From NCBI GenBank assembly GCA_016713445.1, contig JADJPB010000027.1, forward strand, positions 1 through 21,436: a stretch of DNA of 21,436 nucleotides. The letters are read 5' to 3'. Origin of the DNA: Bacteroidota bacterium (GTDB lineage: Bacteria; Bacteroidota; Bacteroidia; AKYH767-A; OLB10). Below, in pieces: positions 1 to 11,200 of the stretch; position 1 is the first letter of the stretch; each line of letters begins with the position of its first letter. The position numbers were made by a program, and so were the translations under genes. The notes below the pieces were generated by a model, which was not told where the DNA came from, did no database searches, and worked only from the letters and a program-made list of their open reading frames with translations.

Positions 1-781
1 CCGATCTTGTTAGTCTCACCATTTCCTAATCAATTTCATACATTGGGGATCGGCACGTGGCGAATTTGTTTATGACAACTCCATCACCGCCGGATTAAAT
101 CTATATAATGGACTTCGCTATAAAGTTTTTTTGCAGAGCTCTATCAGCGAATCTGACCAAAAAATGCGGTGCTGGGTGTGATCGGTGCTGATTTTAGACA
201 TTATTTAAAGATCCACCGTCAATTTATTTGGGCAAATGGGTTTGCAGCTGCTTGCACTTCTTTTGGGACGCGTAAATTGATTTACTATTCGGGATCTTAC
301 CGACAATGCATTTACGCCAACCGACAATTTCAATTATGATATTCAGATTGACCAACCGCAACGATATGCATTTCAGGCGCTGGCAACGAATATGCGCAGT
401 TCATTCAAACATCAGAAATGGAAACAGTTTGCGCTTATCAATAGTGAATTGCGTTTACCCATCTTCCAATACTTAGTCAACAAACCCAACCCACGTTCAG
501 ATTTCATTCGCAATTTCCAAATCATCGGATTTGGTGATATTAATCACTACCTGGACAGGACCTAATCCTTACGATAAATCCAATTCCTTATTTAGAAGAA
601 AGATTATATTGGAAATCCGATCAGCATCTCCGTTACAAAAACGGTGGAGCCTATCGTGAGTGGATATGGATTTGGATTACGCAATGATGTAGCTAAACTG
701 TTCGGCGCAGATTGGGCTTGGGAGTTGACGACGGAGAAATTAAGAGAGAATCTTTACTTCTCCCTTGGCCTCGACTTCTAA
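1..781 (+). CDS. C-terminal part of an outer-membrane beta-barrel protein (TolB/BamA-like surface antigen), 5' end outside window
   Basis: Only the C-terminal barrel of an Omp85/surface-antigen protein is present. Pieces readable across frame changes include FVYDNSITAGLNLYNGLRYK, ALINSELRLPIFQYLVNK, NFQIIGFGDI, a TGPNPYD turn, then YGFGLRNDV and a terminal YFSLGLDF before the stop at 779-781. The stretch before the end reads DWAWELTTEK as written, but one extra G after the tryptophan codon gives DWAWGVDDG. That is the usual ending of the Bacteroidota fusion of a TolB-type propeller to a bacterial surface antigen barrel. The final aromatic residue fits an outer-membrane beta-signal. At least four indels are needed to read it through. 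Whether a propeller precedes the barrel cannot be seen. The class is fairly secure; the exact subfamily is inferred. Confidence 0.6.
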
Positions 782-845
782 ATCTGATACATCTCTCTAA
801 TAAATAACATTCCACTTTTCTATAATATTATATACTCCTCATAAA

Positions 846-2102
846 ATGGATTCAAGCTAAAAGTGCAAGAACTCGCCACTAAACAACACGAAGAGATGGT
901 TGCGATTCGTCGGCACTTGCATAGCCATCCCAATTATCATTTATGGAGTATAACACTTCTAAATTGTTGCAGAAAAATTAACGGCACTTAGAATTCCATT
1001 TAAAGATAAAGTTGCCGGAACCGGATTAGTAGGGCTCATCGAAGGAAAGAATCCTTCTTCCAAAGTAATCGCACTTCGCGCCGACATGGACGCCTTGCCG
1101 ATCATCGAAACTAACGACGTGCCTTACCGGAAGTCAGGCCGAAGGTGTCATGCATACGGACATGATGCGCATCGCTTCTTCACTTCTTGGTGCTGCGTCT
1201 ATTTTAAATCAATTGAAAGAGTGAATTCAGAAGGAACCATCAAATTGATATTTCAACAACAGATGAAGAAAAACTTCCGGGCTTGAACTCCATGATGATC
1301 AAAGAAGGTATTGGAGAATCTAGACCAACAAGGATTAGGGCGGCATGGTGCCGTTTATTCCAGCCAGGAAAAGTAGGGTTCAAGAAAGTGGAATTTACAT
1401 GGCAGTACAGATGAGCTTTTATTTAAAAGTAAAAGAAGAAAGGAGGACATGGAGCCACCACATTTAAGCATCGATCCAGTACTCATCACATCGCACTAAT
1501 TGTTGCGATGCAACAGATTAATGAGTCGTGCTACAAATCCAATTATGCCGAGTGTACTTTCCTTTGGAAAAGTAATCGCTAATGGTGCTACGGATGTAAT
1601 TCAGATGAAGTTTACATTGAAGGAACATTCAGAACGCTCGATGAAAAGTGGCGTGAAAAAGCGCACAAAGCATGCTCGACTTAGCGCATCAATTAGTAGA
1701 ATCGATGATTGGAAAATTAGAATTCGAAATCGAAAAGGTGATCCTGCATTATACAATGACGAAGCATTAACTGCACGTGCTAAACGAAATGCGATCGATT
1801 ATTTGGGTGCTGAAAATGTGGTGGACCAAAGTATCTGGATGGCTGCTGAAGACTTTGCTTTCTTCTCCCAAACAGCTCCATCTTGTTTTTATCGATTAGG
1901 AACACGCAATGAATCGCGTGGCATTATTTCATCGGTCCACACGCCTACATTCGACATCGAAGAAAATGCGTTACAAATTGGAACTGGATTGATGGCTTGG
2001 CTGGCCATTTGCGATGCAATCTACCGCTTAAAATATTTTACTAACTTTTTCTCGCAGCAAGCATCTCATCTACTTTCAACACCATATTCGTGGAACCAAT
2101 AA
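846..2102 (+). CDS. M20 family amidohydrolase / N-acyl-amino-acid hydrolase (frame-disrupted)
   Basis: This is a zinc peptidase-like amidohydrolase of family M20 (M20D, hippurate hydrolase/IAA-amino acid hydrolase type), which cleaves N-acyl or peptide-like bonds in the cytoplasm. The start at 846 gives MDS, then KLKVQELATKQHEEMVAIRR in a shifted frame, followed by HLHSHP. Next come ALRADMDALPI at about 1074-1106, a GHDAH metal site near 1160, and TDEEKLPG holding the general-base Glu at about 1265-1290. The C-terminal part, from DPALYNDEALTARAKRN to MAAEDFAFFSQTAPSCFYRLG and the HTPTFDIEE element with the last metal His, is in one frame. The Cys expected before GHD is not readable (HAYGHD). 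The end is uncertain: the open frame runs to 2102, but family similarity stops near 2030 and the convergent fbp gene ends at 2041. Confidence 0.75.
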
Positions 2103-3060
2103 ATAAAGGTACGCGTTGATGCAAGGATTCAGGTTGTAATTCCATGATTCTAGTAAAGCCATCGGAGGCTTTTCCCCAGCTTGTTCAATAATGAATGCCA
2201 ATGGATTACACTCATAAAGAAGTCTTAGCTTTCCATTTTAGCTTTTCCGGTAGCCGGATAAATATAAATTCTCCTTTTATCATATTTCGATGGAAATCAG
2301 CTACGGTGAACCAATATAACGGGTAGAATAAGGACGATTAGTAGACTTATCATCTTCCTGACAATATTTGATATAGTCTTTCCTCCCTCTGAAAATGACG
2401 GTAATTTCCTTCATTGATGCTGTAGATCGCTCCATCTTTAGGAATCATCATATCTGGATGCGAGGCAAAATTCACCAATGGAAGGGTCTAAAGTAAATCC
2501 GTTCACCCCTTTTCCAGTGGTATAAACCAACATAGTACTCGAACCATAAATAACATACCCAGCGGCGACTTGTTCTGTTCCTTTTGCATAAAATCAGATA
2601 CATCCAATGGACCATGTTTATCTTCTTGTCTTCTATAGATGGAAAATGGTTCCAATATTAACATTTACATCAATATTGGATGATCCATCTAAAGGATCAA
2701 TACATACAACATAACGTGCATTCTTCGATACCTTACTATCAATCTCAATCAGATCTTCATTTTCTTCAGATGCAATCGCAATGCATTCACCGCCTGCGCC
2801 CAAGGCCATGATGAACTGTTCATTGGCATAAACATCCAACTTCTTTTGATCTTCCCCTTGCACATTCATATCTCCACGATCGCCTAAAATATCAGCGAGT
2901 CCAGCCTTATTCACTTCGCGATTCACCACCTTTGCTGCTATACCAATATCTCTCAACAATCTACTCAGCTCACCTTTAGCAAAAAGGGAAATCACTTTGA
3001 CGTTCAATAATGAATTGCCTAACGTAATAAATCTTTTACGGGAGTTAATGTTTGAGTCAT
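2041..3060 (-). CDS. fbp: Class I fructose-1,6-bisphosphatase (frame-disrupted)
   Basis: It hydrolyses fructose-1,6-bisphosphate to fructose-6-phosphate in gluconeogenesis. The N-terminal half reads GELSRLLRDIGIAAKVVNRE, then GDMNVQGEDQKKLDVYAN, the metal-site ASEENED motif, and the signature DPLDGSSNIDVNVNIGTIF with its catalytic acidic residues. After a frame change the C-terminal half reads YVIYGSSTMLVYTTG, GEFCLASHPDM, the sugar-phosphate-binding region NRPYSTRYIGSLVADFHRN, GGIYIYPATGKAK, and CNPLAFIIEQAG down to a lysine-serine end at 2041. About 339 residues matches the usual class I length. The start is placed at 3060 (MTQTLTPVKDLLR) because that residue pattern suits the family. The longer open frame to 3088 reads an unlikely peptide. 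It is divergent from serA and convergent with the M20 gene. Confidence 0.88.
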
Positions 3061-3085
3061 AAGGATATGTTTTGATTAGGCGAAA

Positions 3086-3093
3086 CAAATATA
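3086..3093 (-). promoter_or_regulatory. Probable Bacteroidota -7 promoter box for fbp
   Basis: On the minus strand these bases read TATATTTG, an exact match to the Bacteroidota sigma-70 -7 consensus TAnnTTTG. It lies 25 bp upstream of the chosen fbp start. No strong -33 TTTG is visible about 19 bp further upstream (only CTTAG), so the promoter rests on one box. Confidence 0.4.
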
Positions 3094-3208
3094 CTAATGC
3101 TTTCCTCTAAGTTTCATCTGGAAAGGCTTTTCACTAACTTATAGATGTTTTGAAATTTATACCCCTTTCCTTCGCCAGGTTTTTAGGAAGATGCATTAAC
3201 CTTGTAAA

Positions 3209-4439
3209 ATGCAAACATCCTACCCGAAAGAGAAACTCAAGATCCTTTTATTAGAAAGTATACATCCGGGTTAGGCTGCCATCGATCTTTTGAATAAAGC
3301 AGGGTATACTGATATAGAATCTATCAAAGGATCTATTAGCGAGAAAGAGCTTTTAGAAAAAATTGGTAAGGTTCATATTTTGGGTATTCGTTCCAAAACT
3401 CAAATTACAGAAGCCGTATTAAAAAAAGCAGAAAAATTAATTGCTATTGGTGCCTTTTGTATTAGGAACCAATCAAATCAAGATGAATTTAGCACGTCAA
3501 CAAGGGGTTGCTGTTTTTTAATTCTCCATTTTCAAATACGCGCTCGGTTGCTGAACTTGTGCTCGGGTTAAGCATTATGTTGATGCGTCGTGTCTTTGAA
3601 AAAAAGCGAAGGCGCCCATCAGGGATTGTGGTTGAAAGCAAAGACTGTTTTGAAGTAAGAGGAAAACATTAGGTATTGTAGGATACGGTCATATCGGTTC
3701 GCAAGTATCGGTGATGGCAGAAGCATTGGGGATGAAAGTGATGTTTTATGATGTTACCTCCAAGCTAAGTTTAGGGAAATGCAAAATCGAGTAACTCATT
3801 GGACGACCTTCTTAAAAAATCGGACATTATCACCTTGTATGCAGGGGACAGAAGGAACCAAAAATTTAATTAACGCCACACGATTGAAAAAAATGAAGCC
3901 CGGTGCTGTATTGCTTAATTTAAGTCGGGGTGATGTGATGGATGTATGGGCAGTAAAAGAAGCGATCGAAAAACGACAATTAGGAGGATTAGCAGTCGAT
4001 GTATTTCCTGAAGAACCTAAGGATAACAAAAGATGTTTTTGCTTCGCCATTGCAAGGTTAAAAAAATGTTATCCTCACTCCGCATATCGGAGGAAGCACG
4101 GTGGAAGCACAGGAAGCAATTGGACTTGATGTTGCCGATAAATTAATTTCATTCATTGAAAATGGAAGTAGTTCCGGCTCTTTAACCATTCCTGAAATCA
4201 GTTTGCCGGTGATGAATAATGCGCATCGCATCTTACATTCATTCGAATGTACCTGGAGTACTTTCACAAATTAACGGTGTACTCTCCAAGATGAAAGTGA
4301 ATGAATATCATTGACAGTATTAAAAACCAATGAGGAAATTGGTTATGTGGTGCTGGATATTGATAAAAAATCGGGGCCCTAAGGTGATGACTGAACTAAA
4401 AGGAAAAACACCATTCGAACCGAAGCCTCTATTAAATGA
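3209..4439 (+). CDS. serA: D-3-phosphoglycerate dehydrogenase, E. coli SerA type with C-terminal ACT domain (frame-disrupted)
   Basis: It oxidises 3-phosphoglycerate with NAD+, the first committed step of serine synthesis. The reconstructed protein is about 410 residues, the same as E. coli SerA, and follows it almost end to end. It reads KLKILLLESIH, KAGYTDIESIKG, a GIRSKTQ substrate-binding segment, FNSPFSNTRSVAELVLG, and the Rossmann fingerprint GIVGYGHIGSQ at about 3672-3704. Next are NLSRGDVMD with the catalytic-site Arg, AVDVFPEEP, and TPHIGGSTVEAQEAIG with the catalytic His at about 4074-4120. The ACT domain follows (HSNVPGVLSQINGVLSKMKV, IGYVVLDID). The true end is TIRTEASIK and TGA at 4437-4439 after one deletion; the open frame just upstream otherwise misses it. 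An in-frame TAG near 3262 and several other indels look like sequencing errors. The ACT domain suggests serine feedback control. Confidence 0.88.
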
Positions 4440-4552
4440 TCAATAATAATTCATAAGTGGATGTCTGAGCATTGGTTTTTCTGATAAAAGTAGGTTTCGC
4501 ACGGTTTCCAAAAAAGACTATTTTAGTTCCACTAATCTAATCTTTCAAACTA

Positions 4553-5516
4553 TGGAAATCATCGAACACAAATCACTTCATGCCAACCCGAAAAAGGTGT
4601 ATCCTTTTCCTTTGTTGGCACCCGGCGAGGCTTATTTTTTGGTATTGCAATCGTCAACATTATTTTAAAAATTTTTACATTGGGTTTATATTACCCCTGG
4701 GCAAAAGCAAAAGAATTACAATACTTGTACGGTGCTACTTCATTTGATGAAAGCAGATTTGAATTTCATGGAACCGGAGCAGAAATGTTCAAAAAGTTTA
4801 TTAAAGCTTTAATCATATTTGCTCTTATTATTGGCGGATTTATCGCTGCAATGGTTCTGCAAATGCCTATCCTTGGTTTTATCTGGTATATAGGAGGCTT
4901 TATGATCATTTTACCCATTATAATTCACGGAAGTTCAAATACAGAATGTCGAGAACAAGCTGGAGAGGAATTCGTTTTGGGTACAGAGGAGACAAAAAGA
5001 ATTTACGATACTGTTCTTCAAAGAACTATTCTTCCTTCATTTCTTTGGGAATTTACGGTTCGTGGATGGCGATCATTTACGAATTACGTCTTAAGCAACA
5101 TCTCTTAGGCAGTGCTGAATTTAAATACGGTGGACGTGGCGGGTATTTTGTGCTGAATTTAAAAGGATACTTTTGACCCTAATCACATTGGGTATTTATA
5201 TGTTTTGGTGGCAGAAAGATTTATTTAATTACTACATCAACAACTTAACTTTCATAAAAGAGGGTAAGATTCGATTGAAGTCGACTGCATCCGGTGGCGA
5301 TTTTTTTTGGATTGATCATCGTGAATTTATTGATCATGATTTTCACCCAGGAATTGGATATCCTGGATATTGACTCGTACACTAAAAGTTTATCTTCTCT
5401 AAAATAGAAATCGTTGGAAATATAGACACCGACCATTGGTACAAACTGAAAAAGAATACACCGATGCCACTGGAGAAGATATGTCGGACATGCTTGACCT
5501 TGGATTCGTGATTTAA
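4553..5516 (+). CDS. YjgN/DUF898 family multi-pass inner-membrane protein (frame-disrupted)
   Basis: The start MEIIEHKSLHANPKK is followed, after one indel, by a phenylalanine-glycine-rich first hydrophobic segment (FGIAIVNIILKIFTLGLYYP) and then PWAKAKELQYLYG. These are the YjgN/DUF898 hallmark: repeated TLGLYYPW / TLGIYMFWW turns. Further hydrophobic helices are at about residues 85-105 (LIIFALIIGGFIAAMVLQ) and 110-125. A second repeat near 5170-5230 reads LTLITLGIYMFWWQKDLFNY, followed by a final membrane helix with FFGLIIVNLLIMIF. The end EDMSDMLDLGFVI is the family's usual acidic tail. The function of DUF898 proteins is unknown. The M48 peptidase starts 9 bp after the stop, so the two are very likely cotranscribed and may act together in the membrane. 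Confidence 0.78.
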
Positions 5517-5524
5517 TCGTCGAC

Positions 5525-6571
5525 ATGTTCAAGCCCGGAATCGTTGCTGATGTTCGTTACTACAATGGTGTTATTGCAAAACCATTTAAGGGGGAGTGTA
5601 CTTAACGATAAGCTTACAGGACTGATTTTAACGATAGAGGAAGAAGGCGTATTGCAAATACCTTTTTCGGAACTGACCATAAAGCGACGTGAAAAATTAT
5701 ACTTGGTTTTATCGATAAACTCTCAAAGCAGCAGGATCGTTGAGATCAATGATCCTGCTTTTATTCATGCTTATTTTCAATTTAATAAATCCGGGGCTTA
5801 TGAAAACTGGTATTACAAAATTTTACATGCAGGAATTCGGTACATCTTGCATTAGCTGCAGGCATTCTTGCATTTTGCGCAGCCACTTATTTCTACTTCA
5901 TTCCGTTTCTCGCTGAGAAAGCTGTGGATTTAATTCCGCGGAGTGTAGATGATCAACTAGGACAAACGGTGAGTGAAAGTCCGGACTTTAATGATGACGC
6001 AGACTCGGCTTTAACTGTTGAGTTGAATTCATTCATGCGAACCATGGCTCCAGAAATTGATGCACGGTACCACATCACCGTTATGAATGATGATTTGGTA
6101 AATGCATTTGCTTTGCCCGATGGCAGCATCATCATCAATACCGGAATTCTAAAAAATGAATCGCTTTGAAGAATTAGCCGGCGTACTCTCTCACGAAATA
6201 TCGCACGTAGAACATCGGCACGGCATGCGACTATTAAGTCGAAATGTATCAGGCTATTTATTACTGACGCTTGTCCTCAACGATGTAAATGGATTGATGA
6301 CGGTTTTCATCGACAATGCGCATCAGTTTCACACCTTAAGTTATTCGCGCAAATTCGAAAAAGAAGCCGACATCAGTGGACTTGCCTTATTGCGCAACCA
6401 CAACATTAACCCTCAAGGCATGATAGATCTTTTAAGATGCTGGAAAAAGAACATGATATCGATATCCCCGAATGGATGAGTTCGCATCCCGTTTCCAAAG
6501 AGCGAATTCAATATCTTCAAAAACAAATCCAAAGAACATCCAGTCAACATAAAAAGAACATCATCTATTGA
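5525..6571 (+). CDS. Membrane-anchored M48 family zinc metallopeptidase (frame-disrupted)
   Basis: The N-terminal soluble segment (MFKPGIVADVRYYNGVIAKP, then LTGLILTIEEEGVLQIPFSE) is followed by a hydrophobic helix at about 5845-5915 and the peptidase domain. The zinc site is clear: LSHEISHVEHRHG carries HEXXH at 6192-6206, and KFEKEADISGLALL at about 6354-6395 supplies the third ligand Glu. Upstream lies the usual FALPDGSIIINTGIL strand of M48C (BepA/LoiP-like) enzymes. The C-terminal SHPVSKERI motif, also typical of this group, is at about 6483-6505. The stop is TGA at 6569-6571. M48C enzymes degrade or remodel misfolded envelope proteins. The domain before the helix resembles nothing I can name. 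Three or four indels interrupt the frame, one between NTGILK and the HEXXH segment. It directly follows the DUF898 gene. Confidence 0.82.
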
Positions 6572-6624
6572 AATCTAAATTCGACAAAATTAAAAATTTC
6601 GTAAGTGAATAAATTTATAGTTTC

Positions 6625-6707
6625 AACACTAGAGGCACTTGAGATCACAAGAGAACACTAAAGTAAAATCTCTTGTGCACTTTAGTGACCTTAGTGCCTC
6701 TAGTGTT
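6625..6707. repeat. Large inverted repeat between convergent genes, possible bidirectional terminator
   Basis: A perfect 15-bp arm AACACTAGAGGCACT at 6625-6639 is matched by its reverse complement at 6693-6707. The similarity extends outward for several more bases with mismatches. Inside are nested arms ACAAGAGA (6647-6654) and TCTCTTGT (6669-6676). Each arm is itself made of about 9-10-bp units resembling CACTARAGN. It sits between the stops of two converging genes (6571 plus, 6730 minus), a place for a terminator on both strands, but there is no clean U-tract. Confidence 0.75.
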
Positions 6708-6729
6708 AAAACTGTAAACACTAATTGAA

Positions 6730-8268
6730 CTAGTATTTCAATACCTTCCCTGCACTTTATCCTTCTCTGTCGTTAAAGAAACAATATAAACTCCAGCAGC
6801 AATTCCATTCATCCCAATCTCCCCGTAAAATACCCACCACTCACCACATCCACTTCCCTCTCCACCACCACTCTCCCTTCCACATCAAACAACCTTAACA
6901 CCCCCACTCTTCCCTTTCAGCTTCGACGCATTCACATGAATCATATTCCACTCGGGATTGTACCAAGCTTGGAAAACACATCATCTTTTTGGTTGTTTTC
7001 GGTTAGGCCTACCGTTAGTGTATCGCAAGGTGAGCCTACCCAGGGACCAAGTTCGTAATTCGGATTATGGGGTAAGCCTCGATATGTACGATGACCTCCC
7101 AATGGAAATGAAAATAATTGAAAATCACAAGCTGCACCAAGGCTATCAGGATAATTGATGACCGTTAAATTTGAATTAACTGCATTGTAGTATCCTGAAA
7201 CATATGGATATGAATTACCAGGGAGACTTGACCAAGAACTAATATATATTTTATTGTCAGGTGCCAGTTTCATCATTACCGGTGAAGCTGTATCGGGAAT
7301 ATTTCCTATTATAGTTTTTGATCCTTGAATATTTGTGGAGTTCAAATCAAACTGATAAATTTTACCCTGATTAAGTGCATTCTGGTTGTCAAGCAAATAC
7401 AAAAATCTATTATTGGGTGAGAATGTAATACTAGAATACAATCCTCCTATTGGATTAGACGGCTCAATATTGACCGGATTCGATAGCTGACCAGTACATC
7501 TGTCAAAGTCATAAAGCTCTATTAAACCTTCCCAATCACATAGGGCCATTTTGGAACCATCAGAATTAAAAGTTAAATCACCGCCTCCTGTCCTACGCAA
7601 TGAGCCTAAATTTTGAATTGAAACTGGCGTTATTCCAATGGAATCCAAATGATATAAAAAAGGAATTATCATAAATCAAAGTTGTGTTATTCCACTTTCG
7701 TGTAACCAACCACCAATCTTTACCATTACCATTTCGTACAGCCATTAATCCATCAAACATTGCAGATGAATCCAGTAAGAAATTTTTTTGAATTACTTCT
7801 CCAAGCCCTCCTTGCATTTTTAAATCTACCACATTACTATATAATCCATAATTGGGCCCTGAAACACCTGCCACGAATACATAAAACGTACTATCCAGCA
7901 TCGATTTTGGAACGATTAGAATATCATGGTACCAACCCAGACAGATTAAGGAGTCGCCATTTTGCATTTTTTGATGACTTCTTTATTAACTTACCTCTTT
8001 GTGCCAATGAACTATTATAGGCTGTTGCATTTGTTGAGGAACCATAAAATAATAAATTATTGTTATGATCAGCAATTGATACTGAAGCGGTCAAATAGGC
8101 TTCACTAATTGTAAAATAACTTACAGGATTTGTAAAAATAACGCCTGCACTATCCCCAAAGCACCAGACTTTATTGGAATACTGCGCTTGCAAGGGACAT
8201 GCAATATTGAATAATAAGCATATCGCAAGATTCAATACTAAAAGCTGGTAAAATAAAGTCTTATTCAC
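6730..8268 (-). CDS. Secreted beta-propeller-like protein with T9SS type A sorting domain (frame-disrupted)
   Basis: About 512 residues. The start is GTG at 8268, giving a signal peptide ending CPLQAQ after a hydrophobic core (LVLNLAICLLF). The mature start, NKVWCFGDSAGVIF, then ASVSIADHNNNLLFYGSS, is typical of Bacteroidota secreted propeller-like proteins. WD/SMP-like strands repeat through the body (SMLDSTFYVFVAG, GKDWWLVTRKWNN, NRFLYLLDNQNALNQGKIYQ, APDNKIYISSW). The C-terminal 70-80 residues form a T9SS type A domain: NPEWNMIHVNA, VLRLFDVEGRVVVEREVD, GIAAGVYIVSL, and a terminal KVLKY once one base is corrected, ending at TAG 6732-6730. The natural ligand is not evident. It overlaps the end of the giant gene by 4 bp, implying translational coupling and joint expression. 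Confidence 0.72.
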
Positions 8269-11200
8269 AGCTTTACAATTTTTAAATATTGATAATTACT
8301 GTGTATATCAGTTATACGAAGCATATAAATTCCTGCTGCATTGCCTGAGATATCCAAGTTGTTCCGATCGAACAAAATACTCTTAATTTTACGACCTGAT
8401 AAATCAAATATTTCTAGTTGCTTAATATTTTCAGGCAAAATATCAGATAAAGTAATTCTACCTGAAGTTGGATTGGGAAAAGCTTTGATCTGTTCGATTC
8501 TTGTAATAGATTTTACAAAAGCTTTTCTTGCACCGCTTGTCCAATCATCTTCCAAATCCCATTTCAAAAGGGCACGGGCTATAAATACCGCCTTACCTCC
8601 AATTAATGAATGCAAGCCGGCAATTGCTTCTAACGCAGAGGTGTCATTAGATGTAAATGGAGAAAGATTAAATTTACTTTCAAGTAGAATATTAAATACC
8701 TGTTTTAAATTTGTTTCATAATCACATGTATCTTCAATAATTTCCAATTGAGGATTAGCCGCTTCAATATTATTTGTTGCGATTAATTCCATCACCTTTC
8801 TAAACTTACCAACGTTAGAAGTATCCAACTGAAGATACTTGTTTTCAAACGCCTCATCTTCTTCATTCAAGACTAAACGAGATTGATCGTTTCGGAAGTA
8901 GGTGTAATAGGAATCGAACCTGTTGTAATAAGTCTGAATCGCATATTCTCCTTCATAGCGGGCAGTATCAAAAGCGATATCAGCATAGGAATGTCGTCTT
9001 TGCCAGACGGTGCTGTCTATATTGCAGCCTTCTTCTGTTTCATCTGCAAAACCAAATGGGGAGATTGAAAAAATAGAAGCATTAAGTGAATTTACCGGAG
9101 ACCTAATATTAGTATAATTAACTGCACCATCATGGTACCAAAAAATAGGGAATCTGGATAATCCATCGACTCTGATATCACTCGAAGAATTTTTCCATTC
9201 ATTTACATAGCCGATGTTGGTAGTATTATTTTCTCCCTGAATTGTTCCGATATCTGTGTCAAGGATCCCTTCAAAACCAAGCTCAATGCCATGGTCAAAG
9301 TAAGCAAATTCGTTTCTTTTCATGATTATCTGGGCATTGGTTCCTAAAAAATGTAATGCAAAGCCTGTATTGTCAATTTTATTACAATTTAGAATCGGTA
9401 CATTGGAATCATTAATGCGAATTCCTGTAACATGCATCCCTAAATCAGCATGATAATTGCCCGCTTTAATTATATTACCGTAAATATAACAGTCCGGAGA
9501 ATTTTCGACTTTAATTCCACGGTAGGCAAGTCCATTTTCAGAGTCAGGGTCAGGATGAAAGTAAATGTTATTATTATCAATTTTCACATTACCTGCATTC
9601 AATAAATTGATTCCTACACGCGATTGCCATTCTTCTACAGTTTCACTTCCTATTGTGTTGCTTTCAATAATTCCTTGTGCTTGAAAGTTAATTGAAAGCG
9701 GGTTGACAACAGAAATTGCACTTGTTATGAAATTTTGTGAGGAAGAGGACATCACTGCATCATAAAAATAATTTTCTTTAACTTCAAAAAAGGTTACTGT
9801 GCTTAAATTATAAAGGTATATGGCTTTTTTAAAATCATAAAATTTATTCTCGTTAAAAATTGAAATATTATTATTCATTGTACCTTCAATGCTAATGCAG
9901 GAGCGTGAAATTGCACCTGCCGTAGAAGTACTATTGTTTAAACCAAATATGTTTTTTTCAATACTATAATTCATATCCCCAAAGCCAGCAATTCCATATA
10001 CCGAGTTATAGAAATTGCAACTTCCACTAGCGGCACCATTTCCAACTTGAATATTACGATCTGTAAAATCGAAATCTGATTCAGAATAAAAAGCATAGCC
10101 AAATGGCGGTGTGGCTCCATCATCCCAAATATCATGGAAGTCACTGTTTAATAATTTAACACTGCTATTTTTACATTTTATTCCGTAAATTGAGTTATCA
10201 AAGGTATTAGCCTCTGCAGTTACAGATGAATTTTTACCAATATTGACCAAATCAACATCATCTAAAACGATACCAGCAAATTTTCTTTCTCCTAAATGTG
10301 GAGCGATGAGTCCTGCCCCACTACTGGTAAAATTGCATCCAAAAATTGTATTTGAATTTGAGTTTCCTTTTTGGTTCACGATTTCCAAATCTACAAAACA
10401 ATTATTGAAGGTAACTCCTTCAATATTGAATATTGATTCTCTTGTTAAATACACTGCCGTTTGTGCATTTTCAACTAAATTAGTCCCTATAAATTCAATT
10501 TCTGGCGAGTTGCGGTCTCCTTTTTTATCTAGAACAATGCCGCGCCACATATTACTTCCGCAAGTTGTTATTGTGCAATTTTCCAATACCAGTCTTTGTC
10601 CACTCATTACATTTATCCAAGCATTTTCGCCCATGCTTAATGTTAAATTCCTTAAGGTTAAATCCATTCCATCTAATTCAAGAGGAATTGTATTGTCTGG
10701 ATTAATATCGTAAGGGATTCTAAATTCTCCATCTATAAATAGTGTTGGATTGCCTGAGACTCCATCAACCGTAAGTACCCTGCGGTTGTTTACACCACCC
10801 ACAAATGAAACGGTGCAAGTAGAACAACTCGTCGTATTAATTGCTGCTAGCAAATTGCCTGCATGATTGTAATACTCATTATGTAATTGATTGGTATTAG
10901 GTATAAACATTTCGATTGGCTGCATATGAACACTACTACCAGCACTACAACATGAAATTACATTTACAATTATTTCGTCTGTAACAATACAATTATTAAC
11001 TTCTAAATTTAATTGAAAGGTGTTAGTACCTAAGGAGGGGGTTTCTATTAAGGTAGGATCTCCTGAATTTACCGGAAGCCAATCAAAACCTGGTGTGCCA
11101 GCAATCTCGAAAACTGGAATTATTTCTATTTCAGTATTTTCGCAAATAGTAATGTCATTTCCTAAACTTAAATGTGCAACTGGTACTTCAATTATTACTT

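Noticed and set aside
4058..4267. Minus-strand ORF of 69 codons
   Set aside because: It is the antisense of the serA ACT-domain region and has no independent support.
5953..6138. Minus-strand 61-codon ORF
   Set aside because: It is antisense to the M48 peptidase segment leading to HEXXH.
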